Source: Streptomyces sp. AJS327 (GTDB lineage: Bacteria; Actinomycetota; Actinomycetes; Streptomycetales; Streptomycetaceae). Taken from it: 64,000 nt of DNA. The stretch lies in the NCBI RefSeq assembly GCF_013450295.1, contig NZ_SKBR01000004.1, positions 398,501 to 462,500 of the forward strand, given 5' to 3'. The translations under genes were made by a program, and so were the position numbers. A model generated the notes under the pieces. That model was not told the DNA's origin, did not search any database, and saw only the letters and a list, made by a program, of their open reading frames with translations. Numbering within the stretch: position 1 is the stretch's first letter; each line of letters opens with the position of its first letter. This document shows, piece by piece, positions 16,157 through 24,066 of this stretch.

Positions 16157-17908
16157 ATGCTGCTGCGGTGGCTGACGACGACGGACCACAAGGTGATCGG
16201 CAACCTGTACCTGGTCACCGCGTTCGGGTTCTTTCTGCTGGGCGGGCTGCTGGCGCTGGTGATGCGGGCGGAACTCGCTCAGCCGGGGCTGGAACTGCTC
16301 TCCGCCGAGCAGTACAACCAGCTGTTCACCGTGCACGGGACGATCATGATGCTGTTGTTCGCGACGCCGCTGTTCGCGGGGTTCGCCAACGCGCTCATGC
16401 CGCTCCAGATCGGGGCGCCCGATGTGGCGTTCCCGCGGATGAACGCGTTGACCTACTGGCTGTACCTGTTCGGTGGCCTGATGGTGGTGGCGGGCTTCCT
16501 CACTCCGGGCGGGGCCGCGAGCTTCGGGTGGTTCGCGTACGCGCCGCTCAACAGCGCCGTCTACTCACCGGGTTCGGGTGGGGACCTGTGGACGTTGGGG
16601 CTGGTGGTGGCGGGGCTGAGTACGACGCTGGGGGCCGTCAACTTCATCACCACCGTCATCTGCCTGCGGGCGCCGGGGATGACGATGTTCCGGATGCCGT
16701 TGTTCACCTGGAACGTGCTCTTCACGTCCCTGCTGGCGCTGCTGGCTTTCCCCGTGCTCACCGCGGCGTTGCTGGCGCTCGCCGCCGACCGGAAGCTCGG
16801 CGCCCACGTCTTCGACCCGGCCAACGGGGGCGCGATCCTGTGGCAGCACCTGTTCTGGTTCTTCGGCCACCCCGAGGTGTACATCGTGGCGCTCCCCTTC
16901 TTCGGGATCGTCAGCGAGATCATTCCGGTGTTCAGCAGGAAACCGCTCTTCGGATACCTCGGGCTGGTCGGCGCCACGGCCACCATCACGGTGCTGTCCG
17001 CCGTGGTGTGGGCGCACCACATGTTCGCCACCGGCGCCGTGCTGTTGCCGTTCTTCTCCTTCATGTCCTTCCTGATCGCGGTGCCCACCGGGGTGAAGTT
17101 CTTCAACTGGGTCGGGACGATGTGGCGCGGGTCGCTGAGTTTCGAGACGCCGATGCTCTGGGCCGTCGGCTTCCTGGTCACGTTCCTGCTGGGCGGGTTG
17201 AGCGGGGTGCTGATCGCGTCGCCGCCGCTGGACTTCCACGTCACGGACAGCTACTTCGTCGTGGCGCACCTGCACTACGTGCTCTTCGGGACCGTCGTCT
17301 TCGCGATGTTCGGCGGTTTCTCCTTCTGGTGGCCGAAGTTGACGGGCCGGATGCTGAACGAGCGGATCGGAACCGTCCATTTCTGGCTCACCTTCGTCGG
17401 CTTCCAGACGACGTTCCTCGTGCAGCACTGGCTCGGGCAGAACGGCATGCCCCGCAGGGTCGCCGACTACCTGCACGCGGACGGGTTCACCCTGCTCAAC
17501 GGCGTCTCCTCGTTGGGCGCGCTGATCCTCGGCGCCTCCACGCTCTGCTTCCTCTTCAACGTCTGGTGGACGGCGGCCTACGGGAAGCCGGTGGGGGTGG
17601 ACGACCCCTGGGGCTTCGGCCGCTCCCTGGAGTGGGCGACCAGCTGTCCGCCGCCGCGCCACAACTTCGTGGCGGTTCCCCGGGTGCGGTCGGAGTCGCC
17701 CGCGTTCTGGATGAACCATCCGGAGGCCGGTGAGCGGCACCGGCTCATGTCCGTCCCGCCCGCGCACCCCTCCCCGGCTCCGTCCTCCCCGGCCGCGTCT
17801 TCGGCCGCGTCTTCGGCCCCGGCTCCGTCGTCGTCCGCGGGGTGGGCCGGGGCTTCTGGGCGCCCGGGGGAGGGGCCGGACCCGGCTGAGGAGGGGCGCC
17901 GCCGATGA
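16157..17908 (+). CDS. ctaD: Cytochrome c oxidase subunit I, orphan paralogue
   Basis: A 583-residue catalytic subunit of an aa3-type oxidase in the membrane, reducing O2 to water. About 12 membrane helices are visible. Metal ligands are present: H60 in LFTVHG, H238 with Y242 in GHPEVY (CuB and the cross-linked Tyr), H287-H288 in WAHHMF (CuB), and H371/H373 in VAHLHY (haems). The TTTDHKVIG start is characteristic. The ATG at 16157 has AGGAGG 6 nt upstream; an in-frame extension to the left is G-rich noise. After the last helix the tail is Ala/Pro/Ser-rich and disordered. No subunit II (CuA) or III gene is nearby, so this is a secondary copy that would borrow or lack those subunits. Its stop overlaps ctaF. 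Confidence 0.95.
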   Translation: MLLRWLTTTDHKVIGNLYLVTAFGFFLLGGLLALVMRAELAQPGLELLSAEQYNQLFTVHGTIMMLLFATPLFAGFANALMPLQIGAPDVAFPRMNALTYWLYLFGGLMVVAGFLTPGGAASFGWFAYAPLNSAVYSPGSGGDLWTLGLVVAGLSTTLGAVNFITTVICLRAPGMTMFRMPLFTWNVLFTSLLALLAFPVLTAALLALAADRKLGAHVFDPANGGAILWQHLFWFFGHPEVYIVALPFFGIVSEIIPVFSRKPLFGYLGLVGATATITVLSAVVWAHHMFATGAVLLPFFSFMSFLIAVPTGVKFFNWVGTMWRGSLSFETPMLWAVGFLVTFLLGGLSGVLIASPPLDFHVTDSYFVVAHLHYVLFGTVVFAMFGGFSFWWPKLTGRMLNERIGTVHFWLTFVGFQTTFLVQHWLGQNGMPRRVADYLHADGFTLLNGVSSLGALILGASTLCFLFNVWWTAAYGKPVGVDDPWGFGRSLEWATSCPPPRHNFVAVPRVRSESPAFWMNHPEAGERHRLMSVPPAHPSPAPSSPAASSAASSAPAPSSSAGWAGASGRPGEGPDPAEEGRRR

Positions 17909-18294
17909 GGACGGAGGCTGTGATCTTCGCGGGCGTCGCGCTGTTCTTCGCCGCCGTCACCGTGCCCTACGCGCTCTCCGCGCGCGATCCGGCCGGTACC
18001 GCCGCGCTGCTGGTGGCGGTTCTGATGGCGGCGCTGATCGCGACGTTCCTGGCCGTGCAGTACGGCCGCCGGGGCGCCCGTCCCGAGGACCGGAGGGACG
18101 GGGAGATCCGTGACCGTGCCGGGCCGGTGGACTTCTTCCCGCCGCGGAGTCCGTGGCCGGTGGTCACGGCGCTGGGGGTCGCGCTCACCGCCTCCGGCGT
18201 GGTGGTCGCGCTCTGGCTGCTGTTGGTCGGGGTGGGCGTCACCGCCGCGGGCGTCAGCGGTTTCGCCCTCCAGTACGCCTCGCGGCGCGACTGA
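17905..18294 (+). CDS. ctaF: Cytochrome c oxidase subunit IV, actinobacterial CtaF type
   Basis: A 129-residue membrane protein with an N-terminal helix pair (AVIFAGVALFFAAVTVPYAL and TAALLVAVLMAALIATFLAV) and two further hydrophobic segments near the C-terminus. An ARPEDRRDGEI-DFFPPRSPWP loop between them is typical of actinobacterial subunit IV. It is translationally coupled to ctaD (ATGA overlap), supporting a two-gene oxidase unit. Its last 41 nt overlap the 3' end of the convergent qcrB gene, which is unusual. Confidence 0.88.
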   Translation: MRTEAVIFAGVALFFAAVTVPYALSARDPAGTAALLVAVLMAALIATFLAVQYGRRGARPEDRRDGEIRDRAGPVDFFPPRSPWPVVTALGVALTASGVVVALWLLLVGVGVTAAGVSGFALQYASRRD

Positions 18295-20083
18295 ACCATC
18301 CCAGCACCCGGGCGGTACACGGGAGTTCGGAGGCCCCGCCCGTCGCCGCTCCCGTCCCCGTCCCCCTCCCCGTCCAGGCTTCCGCGCCCTCGCCCGTCCC
18401 CGCTTTCGCGCCCTCGGCCCCGCCCGTCGCCGGTTTCGGGGAGCGTGGGGAGCGCGGGGGGCCGGGCAGGTCCGGAGACGAGGGGGAGCCGAGGGAGTCG
18501 GGGGAGCTGGGGGAGTCAGGGGAGTCGAGGGGCGGGACGTCGCGGTAGTACCAGGTGCTCAGGGCGGCTCGGACGCGGTGACGGCGGCGGTCGCCGGGGG
18601 TGGCGGTGAGGGGGCGGGGCAGCTCCTGCGCCCGGAGCGTGTAGCGCGCCCCGTCGGAGAGCGGACGGTGGGTGGGGTGGAAGGTGCCCTCGACGGACTG
18701 CCAGACCTCGCCGGTCGCCTCGCCGTGCCGTAGCCGCTCGCGGTCCGAGCGGCGGAGCGCCGCGCAGTACCGCCGGGTGACGGAGAAGGCCAGCAGGGGG
18801 GCGAGGACGAGTGCCGCCCGCAGCGTCCACGTCAGCCCGTTGAGGGAGACGTCGAAGGTGTCGGCGAGGACGTCGTTGCCGCCCGCGAGGAGGAGCACCG
18901 CGTAGCAGACGGTGCCCGCCACCCCCAGCGCGGTCCGTACGGGGCGGTCGCGCGGGCGGTCGCACAGGTGGTGTGGGGCGTGGTCGCCGGTGACCCACTT
19001 CTCGAAGAGCGGGTAGGCGTACAGGGTGAGGAACAGCAGGGTTGGCAGGACCACGGCCGGGAGCAGCACGTTCCACATCACCGTGTGGCCGAGGTGCGTC
19101 GACTCGAACGGGGGGACGAGGCGCAGCGCGCCCTCCAGGAAGCCGACGTACCAGTCGGGCTGGGCGGCGGTCGAGACGTCGCCGGGGCGGTAGGGGCCGT
19201 AGGACCAGACGGGGTTGATCTGGGCGACCCCGCCCAGCAGCACCAGGATGCCGAACACCGCGAAGAAGAGGCCGCCCGACTTCGCCGCGAACTGCGGGTA
19301 CATGGGGCTGCCGAGGACGTTCCGCTGGTGCCGTCCGGGTCCGGACCACTGGGTGTGCTTCAGGTAGAAGACCAGGGCCAGGTGCACCCCGACGAGGGCC
19401 AGCAACAGGGCGGGGAGGAGCAGGATGTGGAGCGGGTAGAGCAGGCCGATGACGTCGTGTCCCGGGTACTCGCCGCCGAACACCAGGAAGCTGAGGTAGG
19501 TGCCGACCAGCGGGATGGAGAGCATGATGCCCTGCGCGATGCGCAGGCCGGTGCCGGAGAGCAGGTCGTCGGGGAGCGAGTAGCCGCTGAACCCCTCGGC
19601 GAGTGCCAGGACGAACAGGGTCACGCCGATCAGCCAGTTGATCTCGCGGGGCTTGCGGAAGGCGCCGGTGAAGAAGACCCGCAGCAGGTGCAGCCCGATG
19701 GCGGAGAGGAACACCAGCGCCGCCCAGTGGTGGGTCTGCCGGACGAGCAGCCCACCCCGTACGTCGAAGCTGAGGTGCAGGGTGGAGGCGTACGCCTGGG
19801 ACATCCGCACCCCGCGCAGGGGGGCGTACGAGCCCTGGTACGCCACCTCCGTCATGTTCGCGTCGAAGAACAGGGTGAGGTAGACGCCGGTCAGCAGCAG
19901 CACCAGCAGGCTGTAGAGCGCCAGTTCGCCGAGCAGGAAGGACCAGTGGCCGGGGAACGCCTTCCGCAGCAGGGCGCCGGCGCCGTCAGAGAGCGGCAGC
20001 CGTTCGTCGATGGCCCGATAGCCCCGCTCCACCAGACCGCTCGTTCCGGCGCTCCGCCGGTTCCTCTCCCGTGTGCGGACCAC
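18254..20083 (-). CDS. qcrB: Cytochrome b subunit of bc1-type complex, orphan paralogue
   Basis: A 609-residue membrane protein. Haem-ligating histidine pairs appear in STLHLSFDVRGG with QTHHWAALVFLSAIGLHLLRVF, and in the matching helix YPLHILLLPALL with ALVGVHLALVFYLKHTQW. PEWY is replaced here by QPDWYVGFLEG (PDWY), as in actinobacterial QcrB. The GTG at 20083 follows GGAGGAGG by about 7 nt; a longer frame would overlap the divergent GNAT gene. After about residue 500 there is a low-complexity tail rich in DSPSSPD and Thr/Gly/Ala. No qcrA or qcrC lies beside it, so it is a secondary copy paired with the converging ctaD-ctaF unit. The 3' ends overlap by 41 nt. Confidence 0.93.
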   Translation of the reverse strand: MVRTRERNRRSAGTSGLVERGYRAIDERLPLSDGAGALLRKAFPGHWSFLLGELALYSLLVLLLTGVYLTLFFDANMTEVAYQGSYAPLRGVRMSQAYASTLHLSFDVRGGLLVRQTHHWAALVFLSAIGLHLLRVFFTGAFRKPREINWLIGVTLFVLALAEGFSGYSLPDDLLSGTGLRIAQGIMLSIPLVGTYLSFLVFGGEYPGHDVIGLLYPLHILLLPALLLALVGVHLALVFYLKHTQWSGPGRHQRNVLGSPMYPQFAAKSGGLFFAVFGILVLLGGVAQINPVWSYGPYRPGDVSTAAQPDWYVGFLEGALRLVPPFESTHLGHTVMWNVLLPAVVLPTLLFLTLYAYPLFEKWVTGDHAPHHLCDRPRDRPVRTALGVAGTVCYAVLLLAGGNDVLADTFDVSLNGLTWTLRAALVLAPLLAFSVTRRYCAALRRSDRERLRHGEATGEVWQSVEGTFHPTHRPLSDGARYTLRAQELPRPLTATPGDRRRHRVRAALSTWYYRDVPPLDSPDSPSSPDSLGSPSSPDLPGPPRSPRSPKPATGGAEGAKAGTGEGAEAWTGRGTGTGAATGGASELPCTARVLGWFSRAARRTGGRNR

Positions 20084-20325
20084 CGGTACCTCCTCCGTGC
20101 GAGGTTCGTCCGTGCCCCGCGCCCCGGTGGGCAAACGCGCGCCGGGGCAGATGCCACCGGACGGCCCGCCCGATACCCCGTGACGGGGGAGGGGCGGAGG
20201 GGAGCGGTGCCGGGGAGGCCCGGGCGAGCCGGGATGTCCGGGGTGCCGGGCCGGGGCGCTCCGGCGGCGGGGCGGGCGGCGCGCTCGTACGCTGAGCTGG
20301 GGGCGAGTGACGGAGGGAGCCGGGC

Positions 20326-20616
20326 ATGGCCGAGGGAACCGAGGTCCAGGACAATCCGGGCGCACGCCGTTACGAGGCGTACGTCGACGGCGGGCTCGCC
20401 GGGTTCGTCGCGTACACGCGGTCACCGGGGGCGGTCGAGCTGACGCACACCGAGGTCGATCCCGCGTACGAGGGGCGCGGGGTCGGCGGTGCCCTCGCGC
20501 GGACCGCGCTGGACGCCGCCCGCGAGGCCGGTGACGTGGTCCTGCCGTCCTGCCCCTTCATCGCGGGCTGGATCCAGCGGCACCCCGACTACCAGTCGCT
20601 GACGAGGGGCGCCTGA
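20326..20616 (+). CDS. Small GNAT-fold acetyltransferase (YjdJ type)
   Basis: A 96-residue protein of the short GNAT family. It has the acetyl-CoA binding core HTEVDPAYEGRGVGGALARTALDAAR (R-G-x-G-G/A pattern) followed by VVLPSCPFIAGWIQRHPDY, the signature end of this small clade, in which the C-P-F segment and H-P-x-Y are conserved. The substrate is unknown. The ATG at 20326 follows GGAGCC by about 6 nt. It is transcribed away from qcrB. Confidence 0.9.
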   Translation: MAEGTEVQDNPGARRYEAYVDGGLAGFVAYTRSPGAVELTHTEVDPAYEGRGVGGALARTALDAAREAGDVVLPSCPFIAGWIQRHPDYQSLTRGA

Positions 20617-20720
20617 GAGCCCGCTCCACCGCCCCGCCCCCGCCGGTGAGGCCGGGCCGGGCTGTCCGGGAATATCCGGGACTGTCCGGGGCTGGTCGGG
20701 GCTGGTTGGTGGTCAGATGA

Positions 20721-20760
20721 GGGCTGGTCAGGGGTGGTCAGGGGTGGTCAGGGGTGGTCA
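20721..20760. repeat. 10-bp tandem repeat
   Basis: GGGGTGGTCA is repeated three times, preceded by GGGCTGGTCA. The last copy supplies the MarR stop codon. Related CTGTCCGGG and GGGGCTGGT units occur just upstream, indicating slippage. It is not CRISPR-like: there are no spacers. Confidence 0.9.
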
Positions 20761-21300
20761 GGGGGTGGGGGAGGACGGGGGTGACGCCGGGGGCGCGGGG
20801 GAGGCCGGGGGATGGTCGCCGAGTCCGGTGAGGAGCTTGCGCAGGAGGTCGGCGAGGTGGCGCTGCTCCGCCTCGTCCAGCGGGCTGAGCAGGCGCACCT
20901 CGTTGTCGAGGTGCGCCGTCAGCGCCTCGGTGACCAGCGCGAGGCCGGAACCGGTGAGGCGCACCAGGACGTTGCGTCTGCTCGACGGGTCGGGCTCGCG
21001 GTCGACCAGCCCCTTGGCGGCCAGCCGATCGAGCCGGTTGGTGATCGCGCCCGCGGTGACCATGGAGGCCCTGCTGAGGGCGCCGGGGCTGAGCTGGTAG
21101 GGCGGCCCGGCGCGGAGCAGCGTGGCGAGGATGTCGAACTCCCAGAGCTGGAGGCCGTGTTCGGCGAAGGTCTCGCCGAGTCCGCGTTCCAGCAGGCGGG
21201 CGGCGCGCTGTACCCGGCCGACCACGCCCATCGGGCTCACGTCGAGGTCGGGGCGTTCGGCCTGCCACTGGGCCAGTACCCAGTCGAGGTTGTCACGCAT
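20758..21300 (-). CDS. MarR-family regulator
   Basis: A 180-residue winged-helix repressor. The core runs from LQLWEFDILATLLRAGPPYQLSPGALSRASMVTAGAITNRLDRLAAKGLV (recognition helix at SMVTAGAITNRLDRL) to DPSSRRNVLVRLTGSGLALV (wing), with helices on both sides for dimerisation. The C-terminus is Pro/Ala/Ser-rich and ends in the tandem repeat. It is divergent from the EamA transporter gene, and the 165-bp gap holds a perfect inverted repeat over both promoters, so it very likely represses both and responds to a compound exported by the transporter. Confidence 0.92.
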   Translation of the reverse strand: MRDNLDWVLAQWQAERPDLDVSPMGVVGRVQRAARLLERGLGETFAEHGLQLWEFDILATLLRAGPPYQLSPGALSRASMVTAGAITNRLDRLAAKGLVDREPDPSSRRNVLVRLTGSGLALVTEALTAHLDNEVRLLSPLDEAEQRHLADLLRKLLTGLGDHPPASPAPPASPPSSPTP

Positions 21301-21315
21301 CTCGAAAACCCTTCA

Positions 21316-21378
21316 CGTTGAACTGTTTGACGAAAAGGTATCAGGCTCGTAATCTCCTCTGCGTCAAACAGTTCAACG
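21316..21378. promoter_or_regulatory. Divergent promoters with 17-bp inverted-repeat operators
   Basis: CGTTGAACTGTTTGACG (21316-21332) and its exact reverse complement (21362-21378) flank a 29-nt spacer. The left arm supplies TTGACG (21327-21332), which with a 17-nt spacer and TAATCT (21350-21355) makes a good forward promoter for the EamA gene. The right arm supplies the mirror TTGACG for the reverse promoter of marR, with a weaker -10 near 21338-21343. A MarR dimer on each arm would cover both -35 elements. Confidence 0.8.
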
Positions 21379-21465
21379 TTGAGAGGATGCTCCGATGGTG
21401 CGGGACCACGGCTGCCACGGCTCCATACGACGGCTCGAACATGACGCGGCGCCCGGGAGCCGGGC

Positions 21466-22473
21466 GTGAACGCGCGGACCGCGCCGAGCGCCCCGGACGG
21501 GTCGGGCGCTCCCGACGGCCCGGGCGGCACCGCCGAGACGCCCGGCGCCGGAGGGACTGACGGGACCGGCGGGACGAGCGACATCGGCGGCACCGGCGCG
21601 ATCACCGCGCTCTCCGCGGTCGCCCCGGTGGTCTGGGGCACCACCTACCTGGTCACCACCGAGTGGCTCCCGCCCGACCGGCCGCTGATCTCCGGCGTCC
21701 TGCGGGCGCTGCCCGCCGGGCTCATCGCCCTCGCGCTCGGCCGGGCCCTGCCGCGCGGCGCCTGGTGGTGGCGCGCGGCGCTGCTGGGCACCCTCAACAT
21801 CGGCGCCTTCTTCGTCCTGCTCTTCGTCGCCGCCTACCGGCTGCCGGGCGGGGTGGCCGCCACCCTCTCGGCGGCGCAGCCCCTGATGGTCGCGGCCTTC
21901 GCGTACCTGCTGCTGCGGGAGCGAGTGACCGGCTGGCGGCTCGGCTGGGGTCTGGTGGGCATCGTCGGCGTCGCGCTGATGGTGCTGCGCGGCCCGCTCG
22001 GCTTCGACCCGGTCGGCATCGTCGCCGGGCTCGCTGGTACGGGCGTGATGGCCGCCGGGGTCGTGCTCACCAAGCGGTGGGGGAGGCCGCCGGGCGTGGG
22101 CGTCCTCGCGCTCACCGGCTGGCAGCTCACCGCGGGCGGACTGTTCATCCTGCCGCTCGCCCTCGCCGTCGAGGGGCCACCCCCGGCGCTCGGCGTCTCC
22201 GAACTCGGCGGCTACGCCTGGCTGTCGCTGGTCGGAGCCCTGCTGGCGTACGTGCTCTGGTTCAACGGGATCGGCCGACTACCCGTCACCGCGCTCTCGT
22301 TCCTGTCGCTGCTCTCGCCCGTCGTCGCCACCGTGCTCGGCTGGCTGGTGCTCGACGAGTCCCTGACCGCCGGACAGACGCTCGGCTTCGTCCTCGCGCT
22401 GACGGCCATCGCCGCCGCCCAACTCAGCCCACCCACCCTGTTCAGCGCCCCAGGGCGCTCCAAGGAGGTCTGA
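21466..22473 (+). CDS. EamA/DMT-superfamily transporter
   Basis: A 335-residue inner-membrane protein with ten hydrophobic segments in two EamA halves. The first half starts ITALSAVAPVVWGTTYLVTTEWLPPDRPL, the characteristic W-G-t opening. The second includes YVLWFNGIGRLPVTALSFLSLLSPVVATVLGWLVLDE. The first 45 residues are Gly/Pro/Thr-rich and probably disordered. The GTG at 21466 is the first in-frame start; its Shine-Dalgarno is weak. Likely a metabolite or drug exporter under the divergent MarR. The next gene starts 5 nt after its stop. Confidence 0.88.
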   Translation: MNARTAPSAPDGSGAPDGPGGTAETPGAGGTDGTGGTSDIGGTGAITALSAVAPVVWGTTYLVTTEWLPPDRPLISGVLRALPAGLIALALGRALPRGAWWWRAALLGTLNIGAFFVLLFVAAYRLPGGVAATLSAAQPLMVAAFAYLLLRERVTGWRLGWGLVGIVGVALMVLRGPLGFDPVGIVAGLAGTGVMAAGVVLTKRWGRPPGVGVLALTGWQLTAGGLFILPLALAVEGPPPALGVSELGGYAWLSLVGALLAYVLWFNGIGRLPVTALSFLSLLSPVVATVLGWLVLDESLTAGQTLGFVLALTAIAAAQLSPPTLFSAPGRSKEV

Positions 22474-22478
22474 CAGCC

Positions 22479-23120
22479 ATGCACATCACCGTTCTCGGCG
22501 CAGCGGGCGCCACCGGCAGCCGTGTCGTGACCGAGGCGCTGGCCCGGGGCCACCGGGTCACCGCCGCGGTACGCGACGCGCGGCAGTTCGCGGAGCTGCC
22601 GCCCGGCGCCCTCCCCAAGCTCGCCGACGCCGCGTCGCCCGCCGTGGTGACCGAACTGAGCGCCGGGCAGGACGTGATCGTCAGCGCGATCCGGCCCGCG
22701 CCCGGAAGCGAGGACCAACACCCCGTGGTTGCCCGCGCGTTACTGGACGGGCTGGCCGGCCTGCCGGTGCGGCTGCTCGTGGTCGGCGGCGCGGGAAGCC
22801 TGACGGTTCCCGACACGGGACTGCTCGCGGTGGACGACCCGCGCTACGTGGCCCCCGAGTGGCGGCCCATAGCCCTGGCCTGCAACCACCAACTGGACGT
22901 GCTGCGCGGCGACTCCGAGGACGTCGACTGGACGTACCTCAGCCCGCCCGCGTTCTTCGCCCCGGGGAAGCGCACCGGCTCCTACCGCACGGGCGGGGAC
23001 GAGCTGTTGCTGGACGCGGACGGCGACTCCGCCATCTCGATGGAGGACTTCGCGATCGCCCTGCTGGACGAGGCGGAGCACCCCAGGCACCGCCGTACCC
23101 GCTTCACCGTCGCCCACTGA
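22479..23120 (+). CDS. NAD(P)-binding NmrA/SDR-like protein
   Basis: A 213-residue Rossmann protein opening with HITVLGAAGATGSRVVTEALARGHRVTAAVRD, the GxxGxxG dinucleotide motif of NmrA-like and atypical SDR proteins. Later motifs include VRLLVVGGAGSL and DVDWTYLSPPAFFAPGKRTG, the usual substrate-side segment of this group. It lacks the classical Y-x-x-x-K pair. The ATG at 22479 has AAGGAGG about 10 nt upstream within the end of the transporter gene, so the two form an operon. It may act as a redox sensor or reductase for the MarR-controlled compound. Confidence 0.88.
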   Translation: MHITVLGAAGATGSRVVTEALARGHRVTAAVRDARQFAELPPGALPKLADAASPAVVTELSAGQDVIVSAIRPAPGSEDQHPVVARALLDGLAGLPVRLLVVGGAGSLTVPDTGLLAVDDPRYVAPEWRPIALACNHQLDVLRGDSEDVDWTYLSPPAFFAPGKRTGSYRTGGDELLLDADGDSAISMEDFAIALLDEAEHPRHRRTRFTVAH

Positions 23121-23171
23121 ACCGCTCCCGACCACCGAACCGCTCCGACCACCAAACCGCTCCCGACCACC
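23119..23171. repeat. 17-18-bp tandem repeat after the NmrA-like gene
   Basis: Three units of about GAACCGCTCCCGACCACC (the middle one lacks one C; the third starts AA) run from the NmrA stop codon, with a partial fourth. No coding or regulatory role is apparent. Confidence 0.85.
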
Positions 23172-23434
23172 GAACCGCCCCCGTCCGCCGGGGCGTTCGC
23201 CCGTCGAGGCGGTGCCACCCGCCGAGTTGGGCGGCTCGGACCGCCGGAGCGCCGCTACCGTCCGTCCCGATCGCCACCGGTCTGGCCCGCCGGAGCGACG
23301 TGCCCCGCCAACTACCGGCAACGGAGCGGGCGTTCCGGGCAGCCGGACGGACGTTGCGGGCGGCGGCGGGGAGTTCCGGCGGTACGTGGAGTTCCGGCGG
23401 TACGTGCGGAAGTACGGGGACGCGGACGCGAGAT
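23172..23434. other. Intergenic, no gene recognised
   Basis: This continues the gap after the tandem repeat. It contains a short duplicated phrase, GGAGTTCCGGCGGTACGTG, repeated near 23370-23405. Open frames are arginine-rich and look spurious. Confidence 0.5.
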
Positions 23435-23472
23435 GGCCCGGCGCGCACCGGTGGGGCGGTGCGCGCCGGGCC
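23435..23472. terminator. Strong hairpin terminator
   Basis: Perfect 15-bp arms, GGCCCGGCGCGCACC and GGTGCGCGCCGGGCC, enclose an 8-nt loop. It lies 17 nt past the stop of the reverse-strand SH3 gene and downstream of the forward NmrA gene, so it can serve both. Confidence 0.8.
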
Positions 23473-23489
23473 GTCGTGGGTCTACCGGG

Positions 23490-23837
23490 TCAGTGCGGGG
23501 ATCCGACGGTACGGAGGGGGAGCCAGCCCTCGCGCCCGGAGTCGGCGCGGCACCATATCCAGCCGCCCGCCGGGTCCTCGTCCAGCACTTCCAGGACGTC
23601 CCCCGGGGTGGTGGGTAGTTCGGTGGTGTCGTACTCCTGCTTCACGGTGACGGCGCCGGAGGGGGCCGAGAGGTGCTCGGCCGGGACCCAGCCCGCGCCG
23701 TGCTTCGCCGTGACGAACACGAACTCGGGCCATTCGGGACTCCGTTCACCGGCGTGTACCTCGTCGCCGGTGGTGAGTCGGAGCGGATCGCGCGTGGGGA
23801 TCTGATGTGCGGAGATCGCAGTTACCCGGATCGTCAT
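23490..23837 (-). CDS. Protein with two SH3-like repeats
   Basis: A 115-residue protein with two SH3-type barrels. The first runs about residues 15-55 (LRLTTGDEVHAGERSPEWPEFVFVTAKHGAGWVPAEHL), the second about 65-110 (DTTELPTTPGDVLEVLDEDPAGGWIWCRADSGREGWLPL). Both show the ALYDY-like turn and the G-W-V/L-P end. No signal peptide or catalytic domain is present. The ATG at 23837 is used because it starts the first barrel; a longer frame to 24050 is arginine-rich and improbable. Bacterial proteins like this may bind cell-wall or peptide ligands; the role is unknown. Confidence 0.82.
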   Translation of the reverse strand: MTIRVTAISAHQIPTRDPLRLTTGDEVHAGERSPEWPEFVFVTAKHGAGWVPAEHLSAPSGAVTVKQEYDTTELPTTPGDVLEVLDEDPAGGWIWCRADSGREGWLPLRTVGSPH

Positions 23838-24066
23838 GCCCTCCAGGCTGCCATGGGGTACTGACAGGAGAGCGCCGCGCCGGGGGTGCCGGAACCCCGG
23901 CCCCGACCCCTGCCCATGCGAGGGCTTCGATCCGGAATGGCCGGTTCTGCACCGGGGTGCGTCCGGTTCGTTCCGCGCTCGCACGTTCTCGGTTGCACGG
24001 GCCCTCCGCCCGCGCCTCCCCGGCGTCCGGAGACGCGCGGGGAGCGTCACGCGGTGGGGCGGCGCC

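Noticed and set aside
18968..20443. 491-residue forward open frame antisense to qcrB
   Set aside because: Shadow of qcrB, Gln/Glu/Val-rich with no domain; qcrB has clear haem motifs.
20721..20760. Possible CRISPR array
   Set aside because: The repeats are contiguous 10-mers without spacers and no cas genes are present; simple tandem slippage.
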